The notes under the pieces were generated by a model. The model was given only the letters and a program-made list of their open reading frames with translations, did no database searches and had not been told where the DNA came from. Shown here one piece after another: positions 52,350 to 61,154 of a stretch of DNA of 64,000 nt. Origin of the DNA: Rhodocyclaceae bacterium (GTDB lineage Bacteria; Pseudomonadota; Gammaproteobacteria; Burkholderiales; Rhodocyclaceae); NCBI GenBank assembly GCA_030682175.1, contig JAUXOM010000134.1:62001-126000 (forward strand). Direction: 5' to 3'. The translations under genes and the position numbers were made by a program. Positions within the stretch are counted from its first letter, which is position 1. Every line of letters starts with the position of its first letter.

Positions 52350-54032
52350 ATGATCATCCTCAAGAACGTCACACTCCGCCGCGGCACCAAGGTATTGCTG
52401 GACAATACCTCCGTCACCCTCAATCCGGGCGAAAAAGTGGGTCTGGTTGGCCGCAACGGTGCCGGCAAATCCACCCTGTTCGGCTTGCTCAACGGCACGC
52501 TGCACGAAGACGGGGGAGATTTTTCGTTCCCCCGGCAATGGCGGATGGGACAGGTGGCGCAGGACATGCCCGAAACCACCCAGAGCGCCACCGATTTCGT
52601 CATCGAGGGCGACACCACCTTGCTGGCGGCGCAGGCTGAAGTAAACGCCGCCGAGGCCAGCGACGATGGCATGCGTATGGCGCACGCCTACATGGAACTC
52701 CACGATGCCGGCGCCCACGATGCCGAAGCCCGCGCCCAGGCGCTCATTCTCGGTCTGGGCTTCAAGCCGTCAGAGCTTGCCAAACCGGTCAACAGTTTCT
52801 CGGGCGGCTGGCGGATGCGCCTGCAACTGGCGCGCGCCTTGATGTGCCCCTCCGAATTGCTGCTGCTCGACGAACCGACCAACCACCTGGACCTGGACGC
52901 GCTGGTGTGGCTGGAAGCGTGGCTCAAGCGCTACACGGGCACGCTGATCATGATCAGCCACGACCGGGAATTCCTCGATGCGGTGACCCAGGTCACGCTG
53001 CACATCGACAAGACCAAATTGCTGCGCTACGGCGGCAACTACAGCGCCTTTGAAGACATGCGCGCCGAGCAGATCGCGCTGCAGCAGTCGGCGCAGGCCA
53101 AACAGCAGGAAAAGATTGCCCACCTGCAAAAATTCATCGACCGCTTCAAGGCCAAGGCCAGCAAGGCCAAGCAGGCGCAAAGCCGCGTCAAGGCACTGGA
53201 ACGCATGGAGAAGATCGCGCCGTTCCTCGCCGACGCCGAGTTCAACTTTGAATTCAAGGAACCGGCCAATCTCCCCAACCCCATGCTGTCGATGATGGAT
53301 GCAAGCATCGGCTACCCGCCGTTGCCGGAATCACCGGCGGGCACGCCGCCAACCGTAATCGTGCGCAACATCAACAGGACCGTGCATGCCGGACAACGCA
53401 TCGGCATCCTGGGGGCCAATGGCCAGGGCAAATCGACCCTGGTCAAAACCATCGCCCGGACGCTGGAATCGCTCAAGGGCGAAATCACCGAAGGCAAGGG
53501 ACTGAATATCGGTTATTTCGCGCAGCAGGAACTCGACGTGCTGCGCCCGCAGGACAGCCCGCTGGAGCACATGACCCGGCTGGCCAAGGAAACCATTGCC
53601 GCCGGACGCAGTGGCTGGGTCGCGGCGCGTGAGCAGGACTTGCGCAACTTCCTGGGCACCTTCAATTTCAGCAACGACATGGTCAAGCAGGCCGTCGGCA
53701 CCATGAGCGGCGGCGAAAAGGCGCGCCTGGTGCTGTGCATGATCGTCTGGCAACGTCCCAACCTGCTGCTGCTGGACGAACCGACCAACCACCTCGATCT
53801 GGCGACCCGCGAGGCACTCAGCGTTGCGCTCAACGAATTCGAGGGCACCGTCATGCTGGTCAGCCACGACCGCGCCCTGCTGCGCTCGGTGTGCGACGAG
53901 TTCTGGCTGGTCTCGCGGGGCGGCATCAAGCCGTTTGACGGCGATCTGGACGACAACCAGCGTAATCTGCTGGACGAAGCCAAGCGCTCACGGGAAGGCT
54001 ACGCGGCACCACAGCAAAAGCTCGCCGCATAG
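52350..54032 (+). CDS. ABC-F family ATPase, YheS-like, shortened C-terminus
   Basis: 560 residues from the ATG giving MIILKNVTLRRG. Two ABC domains: Walker A GRNGAGKST and GANGQGKST, signatures FSGGWRMRLQLARAL and MSGGEKARLVL, two LLLLDEPTNHLDL. The linker (FKAKASKAKQAQSRVKALER) is as in YheS. Escherichia coli YheS has about 80 more residues, a C-terminal coiled coil; here the protein stops after DEAKRSREGY, and an intergenic repeat begins 35 bp after the stop, so the tail may have been lost by repeat insertion. Translation factor acting on the ribosomal E site. Confidence 0.93.
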   Translation: MIILKNVTLRRGTKVLLDNTSVTLNPGEKVGLVGRNGAGKSTLFGLLNGTLHEDGGDFSFPRQWRMGQVAQDMPETTQSATDFVIEGDTTLLAAQAEVNAAEASDDGMRMAHAYMELHDAGAHDAEARAQALILGLGFKPSELAKPVNSFSGGWRMRLQLARALMCPSELLLLDEPTNHLDLDALVWLEAWLKRYTGTLIMISHDREFLDAVTQVTLHIDKTKLLRYGGNYSAFEDMRAEQIALQQSAQAKQQEKIAHLQKFIDRFKAKASKAKQAQSRVKALERMEKIAPFLADAEFNFEFKEPANLPNPMLSMMDASIGYPPLPESPAGTPPTVIVRNINRTVHAGQRIGILGANGQGKSTLVKTIARTLESLKGEITEGKGLNIGYFAQQELDVLRPQDSPLEHMTRLAKETIAAGRSGWVAAREQDLRNFLGTFNFSNDMVKQAVGTMSGGEKARLVLCMIVWQRPNLLLLDEPTNHLDLATREALSVALNEFEGTVMLVSHDRALLRSVCDEFWLVSRGGIKPFDGDLDDNQRNLLDEAKRSREGYAAPQQKLAA

Positions 54033-54067
54033 ATCTGTCACGTCGAACCGCCCGGAAGTTTCAAACC

Positions 54068-54135
54068 GTCACACCGGCGCAGGCCGGTGTCCAGGTTGCT
54101 GATATTTCTGGATTCCGGCTTGCGCCGGAATGACG
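54068..54135. repeat. Double-hairpin intergenic repeat (CACCGGCG family), copy 2
   Basis: Same structure as 35781-35848; between the convergent ABC-F and arsM-like genes. Confidence 0.9.
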
Positions 54136-54158
54136 GGCTTATGCTCCGCCTACCCTAC

Positions 54159-55208
54159 TCAGCAACAGCTTGAGGCCGCCGCTGCGGCTGCCGCGGCCGT
54201 GTCGAACGGCATGCTGCTGCCGCTGCCGCAGCCGGCGAACAGGCCATAGTGGCGGCTGAAATCGCCGATGAACTCGAAATGCGGGGCAAACCGGGAACCC
54301 TGCAGCATCTGCCAGGTATTGCCGCAGACCGGGAACACCCTGCCTGTCTCGATGTCATGGTACTTGTCGAAAGCCAGCCGGTCCGGGTGGTTGGGGATGG
54401 TGCCGCGATAGATCACCGCCTGCCCATAATCTTCGCAGGCCATTTCCAGTGCGTCGAGCTTGAAGAGCCGATAGGTCGCCGAAAAAAAACGCAGATTACC
54501 GGTGCGGATCGCCAATTCCGGTTCCGTCACTGCAAGGGGGCGATCCGCAACCAGGCGCGGGTCGGCAAAGCCCTGGCGCTGCGCCAGTCGCTGGAAGTCG
54601 TTCCAGTACAGCGCGCCGCCCAAACACTCGCCATACAGCACCGGGTCGTTGCGCACGGCTTCCGGCACGCGGCGGTCGGCGTACACGTCGGAAAAATAGA
54701 ATTCCCCGCCCGGCTTGAGCAGGCGATGCACGCCGCGCAGCACGGCGTCCTTGTCGGGCGACAGGTTGATCACGCAGTTCGACACGATCACATCGAAACT
54801 GCCCGGTTCAAGCGCCAATTCGTCGAGGCGCTCGATATAGCCTTGCAGGAAACGCACCTTGCGATAACCGAAGGCCTCCGCATGAAAGTCGATATGCCGG
54901 TTGGCCACTTCCAGTTGTTCCGCCGTCATGTCCACGCCGACCACTTCACCGTCGGCGCCCACCAGTTGCGCCAGCGCGTAGACATCCCGCCCCGATCCGC
55001 TGCCCAGATCGAGCACCCGGCAACCGGCCAATAGCGGCGGGCAGACGAGGCCGCAGCCGTAGTAGCGGGACTGCACTTCCGGGTGGATACGTGCCAGCAG
55101 CGGCTTCAGCCAGTCCGGCACCTGATCGATATCGCAGCAGGCGGTGGTCTTGAGATCGCCGGTGTGTTGCAACTGGCGTCCGTAGTAGTCCTGAACCAGA
55201 TCATGCAT
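54159..55208 (-). CDS. arsM: Arsenite S-adenosylmethionine methyltransferase
   Basis: 349 residues. N-terminal Cys pair in LKTTACCDID, third Cys region in RYYGCGLVCPP, SAM motif VLDLGSGSGRDVYALA, and SNCVINLSPDKDAVL with the conserved Cys, all hallmarks of ArsM. C-terminal ~100 residues form the extra domain; the tail is unusual, a poly-Ala stretch (DTAAAAAAAASS) ending in Cys-Cys. Methylates arsenite to volatile or less bound forms. No arsR or efflux gene nearby. Confidence 0.9.
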   Translation of the reverse strand: MHDLVQDYYGRQLQHTGDLKTTACCDIDQVPDWLKPLLARIHPEVQSRYYGCGLVCPPLLAGCRVLDLGSGSGRDVYALAQLVGADGEVVGVDMTAEQLEVANRHIDFHAEAFGYRKVRFLQGYIERLDELALEPGSFDVIVSNCVINLSPDKDAVLRGVHRLLKPGGEFYFSDVYADRRVPEAVRNDPVLYGECLGGALYWNDFQRLAQRQGFADPRLVADRPLAVTEPELAIRTGNLRFFSATYRLFKLDALEMACEDYGQAVIYRGTIPNHPDRLAFDKYHDIETGRVFPVCGNTWQMLQGSRFAPHFEFIGDFSRHYGLFAGCGSGSSMPFDTAAAAAAAASSCC

Positions 55209-55256
55209 AGGTAATCCAATCGTAAAGTCGGCTGCCAGGCAGGCCGGATGCGCTAG

Positions 55257-55376
55257 CTAGGGAAGCGCTAATCAAGTTTGTCACACCGGCGTAGGCCGGT
55301 GTCCAGCTTGTTGATTTTCCTGGATTCCGGCTTTCGCCGGAATGACGAATCTGGACTTAATCAGCATTTCCCTAGG
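55257..55376. repeat. MITE-like element, copy 1
   Basis: About 118 bp. Ends CTAGGGAAGCGCTAATCAAG and CTTAATCAGCATTTCCCTAG are imperfect terminal inverted repeats; inside are the two hairpins of the CACCGGCG family. Near-identical to 58793-58912. Confidence 0.8.
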
Positions 55377-56625
55377 TTGAAGGCAGATAGGGCCGTGGAT
55401 CGATTTCCGGTACCCGGCCCGCCAGTTGATCGGCGAGCAAGCGGCCGGAACCGACGGCCATGGTCCAGCCCAGCGTACCATGGCCGGTATTCAGGTACAG
55501 GTTCTGCAGGGCCGACGGCCCGATGATCGGCACATTGCTTGGCGTGGCCGGCCGCAGTCCGGCCCAGGGTTCGATGGCGGCAGCACTGAATTCCAGTTGG
55601 GGAAATATCTGCCGCGTGCGCCGCACCAGCGCATCGATTCGCGTGGCATTCAGGCTGGTGTCGTAGCCGGCGAATTCCGCCGTGCCCGCCACCCGCAGGC
55701 GGTCGGCCAGCCGGGAATACACCATCTTTGCCTCGTCGTCGATCAGGCTGACTTCGCTGACCAGCGCACCCGCTTGCAGCGGCACGCTGATCGAGTAGCC
55801 CTTGGCCGGATAGACGGGAATGCCGATGCCCACCTGGCGCATCAACAGCGTTGAGTAACTGCCCAGTGCGACGACGTAAGCGTCAGCGGTCAGCCTCTCG
55901 CCATTGCCGAGCCGCACGGCGGCCACCCGCCCGCCGGCGGTTTCCAGCCCGGCCAGCGGGGTGTTGTACCGAAACTTCACCCCGCGCGCCGCGCAGTGGT
56001 CGGCCAGCGCCGCAGTGAACCGTTGCGCATCGCCCGACTCGTCATCCGCCGTGTACGTGCCGCCGACAATCGGCGCGGCGGCGTGAGCCAGCGCCGGCTC
56101 GATGGCCAGGCACTCCGCAGCCGACTTGACGACGCGCTCGCAGCCGAACTCGCGCATCAGCGCAGCCTGCGGCAGGGCGCGGGTGAATTCCGCCGGATCG
56201 GTATAGAAATGCAGGATGCCGCGTTCCAGACAGGAATAGTCGAGCGCCAGTTCGTGGCGCAGCGCCTTCAGGCGCGCCCGGCTGTCGAGCGCCAAGGCGA
56301 GGATCGCGCGAATGTTGGCACGGGTGCGCTCCGGGCAGCATTCGCGCAGGAAGCGCAGCCCCCAAGCCCATTGCGCCGGGTCGGCGGAAAACCGCCACAG
56401 CAGGGGCGCATCTTCACGTCCCAGCCATTTCAGCACCTTGAGCGGCGCGGCCGGGTTGGCCCAGGGTTCGGCATGGCTGGTGGAAATCTGGCCGCCGTTG
56501 GCGAAGCTGGTTTCAAGCGCCGGGCCGGGTTGGCGATCAATTACGGTAAGCTCGTGTCCATCCGCGGCAAGGAACCAAGCCGAGGTCACACCGGTCAAAC
56601 CCGCGCCAAGCACTACGATACGCAT
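55372..56625 (-). CDS. dadA: D-amino acid dehydrogenase DadA
   Basis: 417 residues from the ATG giving [21 protein letters not shown]-terminal FAD motif GxGxxG, substrate domain with [17 protein letters not shown] and C-terminal [20 protein letters not shown]. Oxidises D-amino acids and passes electrons to the respiratory chain. The stop lies within the last bases of the MITE-like element, so the 3' end touches the repeat. Divergent from msrB by 20 bp. Confidence 0.95.
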   Translation of the reverse strand: MRIVVLGAGLTGVTSAWFLAADGHELTVIDRQPGPALETSFANGGQISTSHAEPWANPAAPLKVLKWLGREDAPLLWRFSADPAQWAWGLRFLRECCPERTRANIRAILALALDSRARLKALRHELALDYSCLERGILHFYTDPAEFTRALPQAALMREFGCERVVKSAAECLAIEPALAHAAAPIVGGTYTADDESGDAQRFTAALADHCAARGVKFRYNTPLAGLETAGGRVAAVRLGNGERLTADAYVVALGSYSTLLMRQVGIGIPVYPAKGYSISVPLQAGALVSEVSLIDDEAKMVYSRLADRLRVAGTAEFAGYDTSLNATRIDALVRRTRQIFPQLEFSAAAIEPWAGLRPATPSNVPIIGPSALQNLYLNTGHGTLGWTMAVGSGRLLADQLAGRVPEIDPRPYLPST

Positions 56626-56645
56626 CACCAACACCCAGACCCAAA

Positions 56646-57068
56646 ATGAGCGACGATTATAAGGACAGTCAAGCCAATAACGCCCGTCAGATCAGCGCTG
56701 CCGAATGGCAGGCACGCCTGACGCCCGAACAGTACCGCGTCGCCCGAACCAAGGGTACCGAACGACCGTTTACCGGCGAATACTGGAATTGCACCGATCC
56801 CGGCGCCTATCTCTGCGTCTGTTGCGGCGCGCCGCTGTTCGACGCTGCCGACAAGTTCGACGCCGGCTGCGGCTGGCCAAGCTTCACGCAGCCGAAAGTC
56901 GCGGCAAACATCGCCACGGCAGAAGACGAAAGTCACCACATGCAACGCACCGAAGTGGTGTGCAGCCAGTGCGGCGCCCACCTCGGCCATGTGTTCCCCG
57001 ATGGCCCGCGCCCGACCGGGCTGCGCTACTGCATCAACTCGGTTTCGCTCAGGCTGGAACGCAAGTAA
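56646..57068 (+). CDS. msrB: Peptide methionine-R-sulfoxide reductase
   Basis: 140 residues. Zinc Cys pairs in [10 protein letters not shown] and [13 protein letters not shown]; catalytic Cys in [17 protein letters not shown] motif. Reduces methionine-R-sulfoxide in cytosolic proteins. Confidence 0.98.
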   Translation: MSDDYKDSQANNARQISAAEWQARLTPEQYRVARTKGTERPFTGEYWNCTDPGAYLCVCCGAPLFDAADKFDAGCGWPSFTQPKVAANIATAEDESHHMQRTEVVCSQCGAHLGHVFPDGPRPTGLRYCINSVSLRLERK

Positions 57069-57105
57069 ACTTGCAGCACGCGATCCATAACAAGGAACCC
57101 ACCCG

Positions 57106-57408
57106 ATGCTCTACATGATTCAAGGTGAAGACAACCCCGGCACGCTGGACAAGCGCCTTGCCGCCCGCGCCGCCCATCTCGAGCGCCTGCAGGCCCTGCT
57201 GGCCGCCGGGCGGCTGATTCTCGCCGGTCCCTGCCCGGCGATCGACAGTCCTGACCCCGGCCCGGCCGGTTTTTCCGGCAGCCTGATCGTTGCCGAATTC
57301 GCCTCGCTCGAAGCGGCGCGCGCCTGGGCGGACGCCGACCCCTACGTCGCCGCCGGCGTCTATGCGCGGGTTGCCGTCAAGCCGTTCAAGAAGGTTTTAC
57401 CAATATGA
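57106..57408 (+). CDS. YciI-like family protein
   Basis: 100 residues, ferredoxin-like fold. Conserved His in [15 protein letters not shown], Asp-rich [11 protein letters not shown]. Same neighbourhood (yciI, bolA, parvulin) recurs in betaproteobacteria. Function unknown. Confidence 0.92.
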   Translation: MLYMIQGEDNPGTLDKRLAARAAHLERLQALLAAGRLILAGPCPAIDSPDPGPAGFSGSLIVAEFASLEAARAWADADPYVAAGVYARVAVKPFKKVLPI

Positions 57409-57490
57409 GCCCCCCCCGTAAACTCCGCTTTGCGAAGTTCTCCCCCCAGGGGGCCAAGCAACACTTGGGGCGGCCCGGCGTGTTTCTTGT

Positions 57491-57757
57491 ATGAGCGCCG
57501 CGGATTACCTGCGGGAAAAGCTGGAACAGCTTGCCCCCGTACAACTCGACATCAAGGACGACAGCGCCCGCCATGCCGGGCATGCCGGTGCCAAAAGCGG
57601 TGGCCACTATGTGGTCAGAATTGTGTCGCCGCGCTTTGCCGGACTGGGCGTAATGCAGCGCCATCGCCTGGTGTATGATGCCGCAGGCGATTTAATGCAA
57701 AATGGCATCCATGCCCTGAGCATCACCGCCAGGACACCCGAAGAGATGCAAGCCTGA
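57491..57757 (+). CDS. BolA family protein
   Basis: 88 residues. Central HAGHAGAKSGGHYVVRIVS and LGVMQRHRLVYDA with conserved His; typical BolA fold. BolA proteins partner with monothiol glutaredoxins in Fe-S trafficking. The 82-bp gap before it contains a GGGGCGGCCCGGCG repeat fragment. Confidence 0.95.
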   Translation: MSAADYLREKLEQLAPVQLDIKDDSARHAGHAGAKSGGHYVVRIVSPRFAGLGVMQRHRLVYDAAGDLMQNGIHALSITARTPEEMQA

Positions 57758-57789
57758 ATCCCAACCCCTCCATCAAAATCAGGAAAATC

Positions 57790-58584
57790 ATGAAACGCGC
57801 CCTACTCGCCGCCTCCCTGTTTGCCTTTACCGCCGCATTTACCGCTGCCCCTGCCTACGCCCAAGCCACCGCCAAGACGGTCGCCACGGTGAATGGAAAG
57901 GCAATTCCCGCCAGCCGCGCCGACCTGCTGCTCGCCGGTCAGGTTGCACAAGGCCAGCCCAATACGCCTGAGCTGCAGGCCGCGGTGCGCGAGGAGCTGG
58001 TTCGCCGTGAAGTCCTCTCGCAGGAGGCCGCCAAGAAAGGCGTCGGCAAAAAGCCCGAAGTGTTGAACCAGCTTGAGCTCGCCCGCCAGGGTGTGTTGAT
58101 CGGCGCCTATCTCAATGACTTCGCCACCAACCTGAAGTTTTCCGACGCCGACGTGCAGAAGGAATACGACAGCATTCGCGCCACGCTCGGCGAAAAGGAA
58201 TACAAGGCCCGGCATATCCTGGTCGAGCAGGAAACCGAGGCGATGAGCATCATCGACAAGATCAAGAAGGGCGAAAAATTCGAGGAACTCGCCAAGGCCT
58301 CGAAAGACCCGGGCTCCAAGGATCGGGGCGGCGACCTCGGCTGGGCCAACAAGACGACTTACGTCCCCGCATTTTCCGCCGCTCTGGTGAAACTCGAAAA
58401 AGGCAAATACACCGAAGCCCCCGTCCAGAGCAACTTCGGCTGGCATGTCATCCAGCTTGACGACATGCGCGAACTGAAGGCACCCGGACTTGACGAAGTC
58501 AAGCCGCAGCTGGTCCAGGGCATGCGCCAGCGCGCTGTCGAGAAGCACATCCTCGAATTGCGCGGCAAGGCTAAAGTGGAGTGA
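57790..58584 (+). CDS. Periplasmic parvulin-type peptidyl-prolyl isomerase
   Basis: 264 residues. Signal peptide MKRALLAASLFAFTAAFTAA, SurA-N-like region (about 25-130), PpiC domain (about 135-240) with KARHILVEQE, GGDLGWANKTTYVPAF and FGWHVIQLDD. Helps folding of envelope proteins. Starts 32 bp after bolA. Confidence 0.95.
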   Translation: MKRALLAASLFAFTAAFTAAPAYAQATAKTVATVNGKAIPASRADLLLAGQVAQGQPNTPELQAAVREELVRREVLSQEAAKKGVGKKPEVLNQLELARQGVLIGAYLNDFATNLKFSDADVQKEYDSIRATLGEKEYKARHILVEQETEAMSIIDKIKKGEKFEELAKASKDPGSKDRGGDLGWANKTTYVPAFSAALVKLEKGKYTEAPVQSNFGWHVIQLDDMRELKAPGLDEVKPQLVQGMRQRAVEKHILELRGKAKVE

Positions 58585-58587
58585 ACA

Positions 58588-58740
58588 CCCGCCCCCCTTC
58601 GCCCCCCCTCGCGGGGGGTTCGAAACGGCTCGCTGCGCTCGGCTATCACGGGGCGCGGCGGTTCGAGGTGAGTACGGATTGCGGCTGGCGCCGCGTGCCG
58701 CCTTGCCTTGGGGCGGCCCGGCGGCAAGGCTACTTGGGTA
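58588..58740. repeat. ~140-bp intergenic repeat, copy 2
   Basis: Follows the PPIase gene; matches 46974-47120 in order of blocks (CGCTGCGCTCG hairpin, GGATTGCGGCTGGCGCCGCG, CTTGGGGCGGCCCGGCGG). Confidence 0.75.
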
Positions 58741-58792
58741 TGGGCTGTGGGGCTGCTGTGGTGCTGTCGCAAACGCTGCGGTGTTTTTCGCG

Positions 58793-58912
58793 CTACGGAA
58801 GCGCTGATCAAGTCCGTCACACCGGCGTAGGCCGGTGTCCAGCTTGTTGATTTTCCTGGATTCCGGCTTTCGCCGGAATGACGAATCTGGTCTTAATCAG
58901 CATTTCCCTAAG
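58793..58912. repeat. MITE-like element, copy 2
   Basis: Near-identical to 55257-55376 including terminal inverted repeats and both hairpins. With the neighbouring repeats it fills the 408-bp gap 58585-58992. Confidence 0.8.
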
Positions 58913-58914
58913 TA

Positions 58915-58937
58915 AAAGTCGGCGCTGGCAGGACGGC
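58915..58937 (+). repeat. Dispersed 23-bp motif copy
   Basis: Intergenic, plus orientation, one mismatch, directly after MITE-like copy 2. Confidence 0.82.
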
Positions 58938-58950
58938 GCTCATGAACCAA

Positions 58951-58977
58951 ACGGGAGCCCTCGTCCAGGGCTCCCGT
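58951..58977 (+). terminator. Hairpin upstream of second EamA gene
   Basis: 11-bp arms ACGGGAGCCCT and AGGGCTCCCGT with a 5-base loop; not followed by a T-run, so it could be a terminator with weak tail or a leader structure of the EamA mRNA. Confidence 0.5.
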
Positions 58978-58992
58978 TATACATTGCACGCC

Positions 58993-59883
58993 ATGAACCT
59001 CCGCGTTTCACCCTATCTGCTGCTCACGCTGGCCAACCTGTTCTGGGCCGGCAACTGGATTGTCGGGCGCGGCATGCGCGACGAAGTGCCGCCGGTCGCC
59101 TTGTCGTTCTGGCGCTGGGTGATCGCACTGGCCTGCCTGCTGCCGCTGGCCTGGCCGTATCTGCGGCGCGACCGGGCAATTCTCCTCGCCGGCTGGCGCT
59201 GGCTGCTGCTGTTCGGCATCCTCGGCACCTGCCTGTATAACGCGCTGACCTACATCGGCCTGCAGCAGACCGAGGCGATCAACGGCCTGCTGCTCAACTC
59301 GTTCATTCCCATCGTCATCGTCCTGCTGGCCTGGTTGTTCCAGGGCAAACGCCTGCGGCGCATCGAGACAGTGGGCATCGTCATGTCATTCATCGGCGTA
59401 GTGGCGATCGTCGCGCGCGGCGACCTGGGCACACTGCAATCGTTGACCCTCAACATCGGCGACATCTGGATATTGCTTTCCGTCTTCGCCTGGGCAAGCT
59501 ATACGCTGCTGCTGCCGCACCGCCCGGCCGCGCACCCGCTGGCCTTTCTGTTCGCCATCGCCCTGATCGGCGTGCTCGCCACGCTGCCTTTTTATCTGCT
59601 CGAACATTTCACCATGCGCCAGATCACCCCCTCGACAGGCGCCTGGCTGACGCTCGCCTACGCCGGCATCTTTCCCGCCTTTCTCGGCTTCATCTTCTGG
59701 AACAAGGGCGTCGAGCAAGTCGGCGCCGCGCAGGCCGGGCTGTTCATCCATCTCATGCCCGCTTTCGGCATCGTGCTCGCCGCCGTGTTTCTCGACGAAC
59801 GGCTGATGAGTTTTCATTTCATCGGCATCGCGCTGATCTTCGGCGGCATTTTCCTCACCACGATGAAACGGCGGCTGGCATGA
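58993..59883 (+). CDS. EamA/DMT-superfamily transporter (2)
   Basis: 296 residues from the ATG giving MNLRVSPYLLLTL; an upstream ATG would lie before the hairpin at 58951. Ten transmembrane helices, EamA repeats (NLFWAGNWIVGRGM; YAGIFPAFLGFIFWNKGVEQ). Substrate unknown. Overlaps mtfA by 4 bp. Confidence 0.88.
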   Translation: MNLRVSPYLLLTLANLFWAGNWIVGRGMRDEVPPVALSFWRWVIALACLLPLAWPYLRRDRAILLAGWRWLLLFGILGTCLYNALTYIGLQQTEAINGLLLNSFIPIVIVLLAWLFQGKRLRRIETVGIVMSFIGVVAIVARGDLGTLQSLTLNIGDIWILLSVFAWASYTLLLPHRPAAHPLAFLFAIALIGVLATLPFYLLEHFTMRQITPSTGAWLTLAYAGIFPAFLGFIFWNKGVEQVGAAQAGLFIHLMPAFGIVLAAVFLDERLMSFHFIGIALIFGGIFLTTMKRRLA

Positions 59884-60635
59884 TCGAAGCCTTCCGGGCC
59901 TGGCGGCGTCAGCGCGCCGCGGCAAAAATCGCAATCAGCGCGGAACAATGGCAGACGGCCGAATACGCCCTGCCCTTCCTCGACCGACTTTCTGACGACG
60001 AACGCCGCCGCCTGCGCGAACTGGCCCGCCAGTTCATCGCCACCAAGGAATGGGACGGCGCACAGGGCCTGGAACTGACCGCCGCGCTGCAGATTTCCAT
60101 CGCCCTGCAGGCCTGCCTGCCAATCCTCAACCTCGGCCTCGACTGGTATCGCGGCTGGATCAGCATCATCATCTACCCCGGCGACTTCCTCATCCCGCGC
60201 CAGATGATCGGCGCCGACGGCGTCGTGCATGAATATGACGACGCCGTGCTCGGCGAAGCCTGGGAAGGCGGCCCGGTGCTGCTCTCGTGGTTCGACAACC
60301 TCAACGAGATCGGCGACGTCAGCATCGTCATCCACGAATTCGCCCACAAGCTCGACATGCTCAACGGCGAGGTCGACGGCATGCCGGCCCTGCACGACAA
60401 CATGACGCGGGACGCCTGGATCGCCGCCTTCGCGCCCGCCTATGAAAACTTCTGCCGGCGCGTCGATGCGGGCGAGGAAACCCCCATCGACCCCTACGCC
60501 GCCGAACATCCCGGCGAATTCTTCGCCGTCGGCAGCGAAGTCTTCTTCGAAGCGCCCGAAGTGCTGCGCGATGCCTATCCGGCCGTCTATGAACAGTTGC
60601 GCCTGTTCTACCGCCAGGACCCGCTGCAGCACTGA
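59880..60635 (+). CDS. mtfA: Zinc-dependent peptidase MtfA
   Basis: 251 residues. Zinc motif VIHEFAHKLDMLNG and downstream Glu in FFAVGSEVFFEAP; HPGEFFAV is typical. MtfA binds Mlc to regulate glucose uptake in enterics; in betaproteobacteria the partner is not known. Confidence 0.95.
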   Translation: MIEAFRAWRRQRAAAKIAISAEQWQTAEYALPFLDRLSDDERRRLRELARQFIATKEWDGAQGLELTAALQISIALQACLPILNLGLDWYRGWISIIIYPGDFLIPRQMIGADGVVHEYDDAVLGEAWEGGPVLLSWFDNLNEIGDVSIVIHEFAHKLDMLNGEVDGMPALHDNMTRDAWIAAFAPAYENFCRRVDAGEETPIDPYAAEHPGEFFAVGSEVFFEAPEVLRDAYPAVYEQLRLFYRQDPLQH

Positions 60636-60692
60636 GTATTCGGCGTCACCGCGGGGAATCCCCGCAGGACCGGGCTACGACCTACCCGGCTT

Positions 60693-61025
60693 TCAGCCGG
60701 AACTCCACCCGCGCGGCCGCATCATGCCGGCGATCTTGCAGGCCTGCTTGACGTAACCGTAGGGGAAAAGACTGAACAGCCGGTCCTTGGCAGCCTTCTT
60801 GTCCATGCTGCGCTCGTCGGCAAGAAAACCGACGACGTGGCGAACGTCCGGTGCGACCTGGTGCTCGCGCCAGTAATCGCGCATGAAACGCAGGATCGGC
60901 CAATAGGGCTCGGCCAGCTCCAGTTGTTCTTCGGCGGCCAGTTGGCGGGCGAGGCTCTCGTCCCAAGCTTCCGGGTCGGTCAGATAGCCTTCGGGGTCGC
61001 GCGTGGCTTCGATTGCGCTAGTCAT
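60693..61025 (-). CDS. DsrC/TusE-family protein lacking the C-terminal cysteine
   Basis: 110 residues. Typical body EGYLTDPEAWDESLARQLA, PYWPILRFMRDYWREHQVAPDVR and LFSLFPYGYVKQACKIAG. The end reads MMRPRGWSSG: the inner Cys (KQAC) is present, but the penultimate Cys that both TusE and DsrC use for persulfide transfer is missing. So it is probably not a working TusE; a regulatory DsrC-like role is possible. Divergent from a LysR gene. Confidence 0.85.
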   Translation of the reverse strand: MTSAIEATRDPEGYLTDPEAWDESLARQLAAEEQLELAEPYWPILRFMRDYWREHQVAPDVRHVVGFLADERSMDKKAAKDRLFSLFPYGYVKQACKIAGMMRPRGWSSG

Positions 61026-61122
61026 GCTTGATCTCCTCTCTCTGCTTGGTGCTGGAATTCAGCTTGCGGTGAAGCTTAGCGAAGGCTATAAATACCGGTC
61101 AAGCGATATTATTTTGTAGTAC

Positions 61123-61141
61123 ATATCGTAAATCACGATAT
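61123..61141. promoter_or_regulatory. Palindromic LysR-type operator
   Basis: Perfect inverted repeat ATATCGT and ACGATAT with a 5-base spacer, 13 bp before the lysR start, in the divergent promoter region of the DsrC-like gene. Fits autoregulation by the LysR protein. Confidence 0.6.
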
Positions 61142-61154
61142 AAAGGCCGGAACC

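Noticed and set aside
55222-55240. Further copy of the dispersed motif (AAAGTCGGCTGCCAGG)
   Set aside because: Only the first nine bases and a shifted CCAGG agree; too weak to count.
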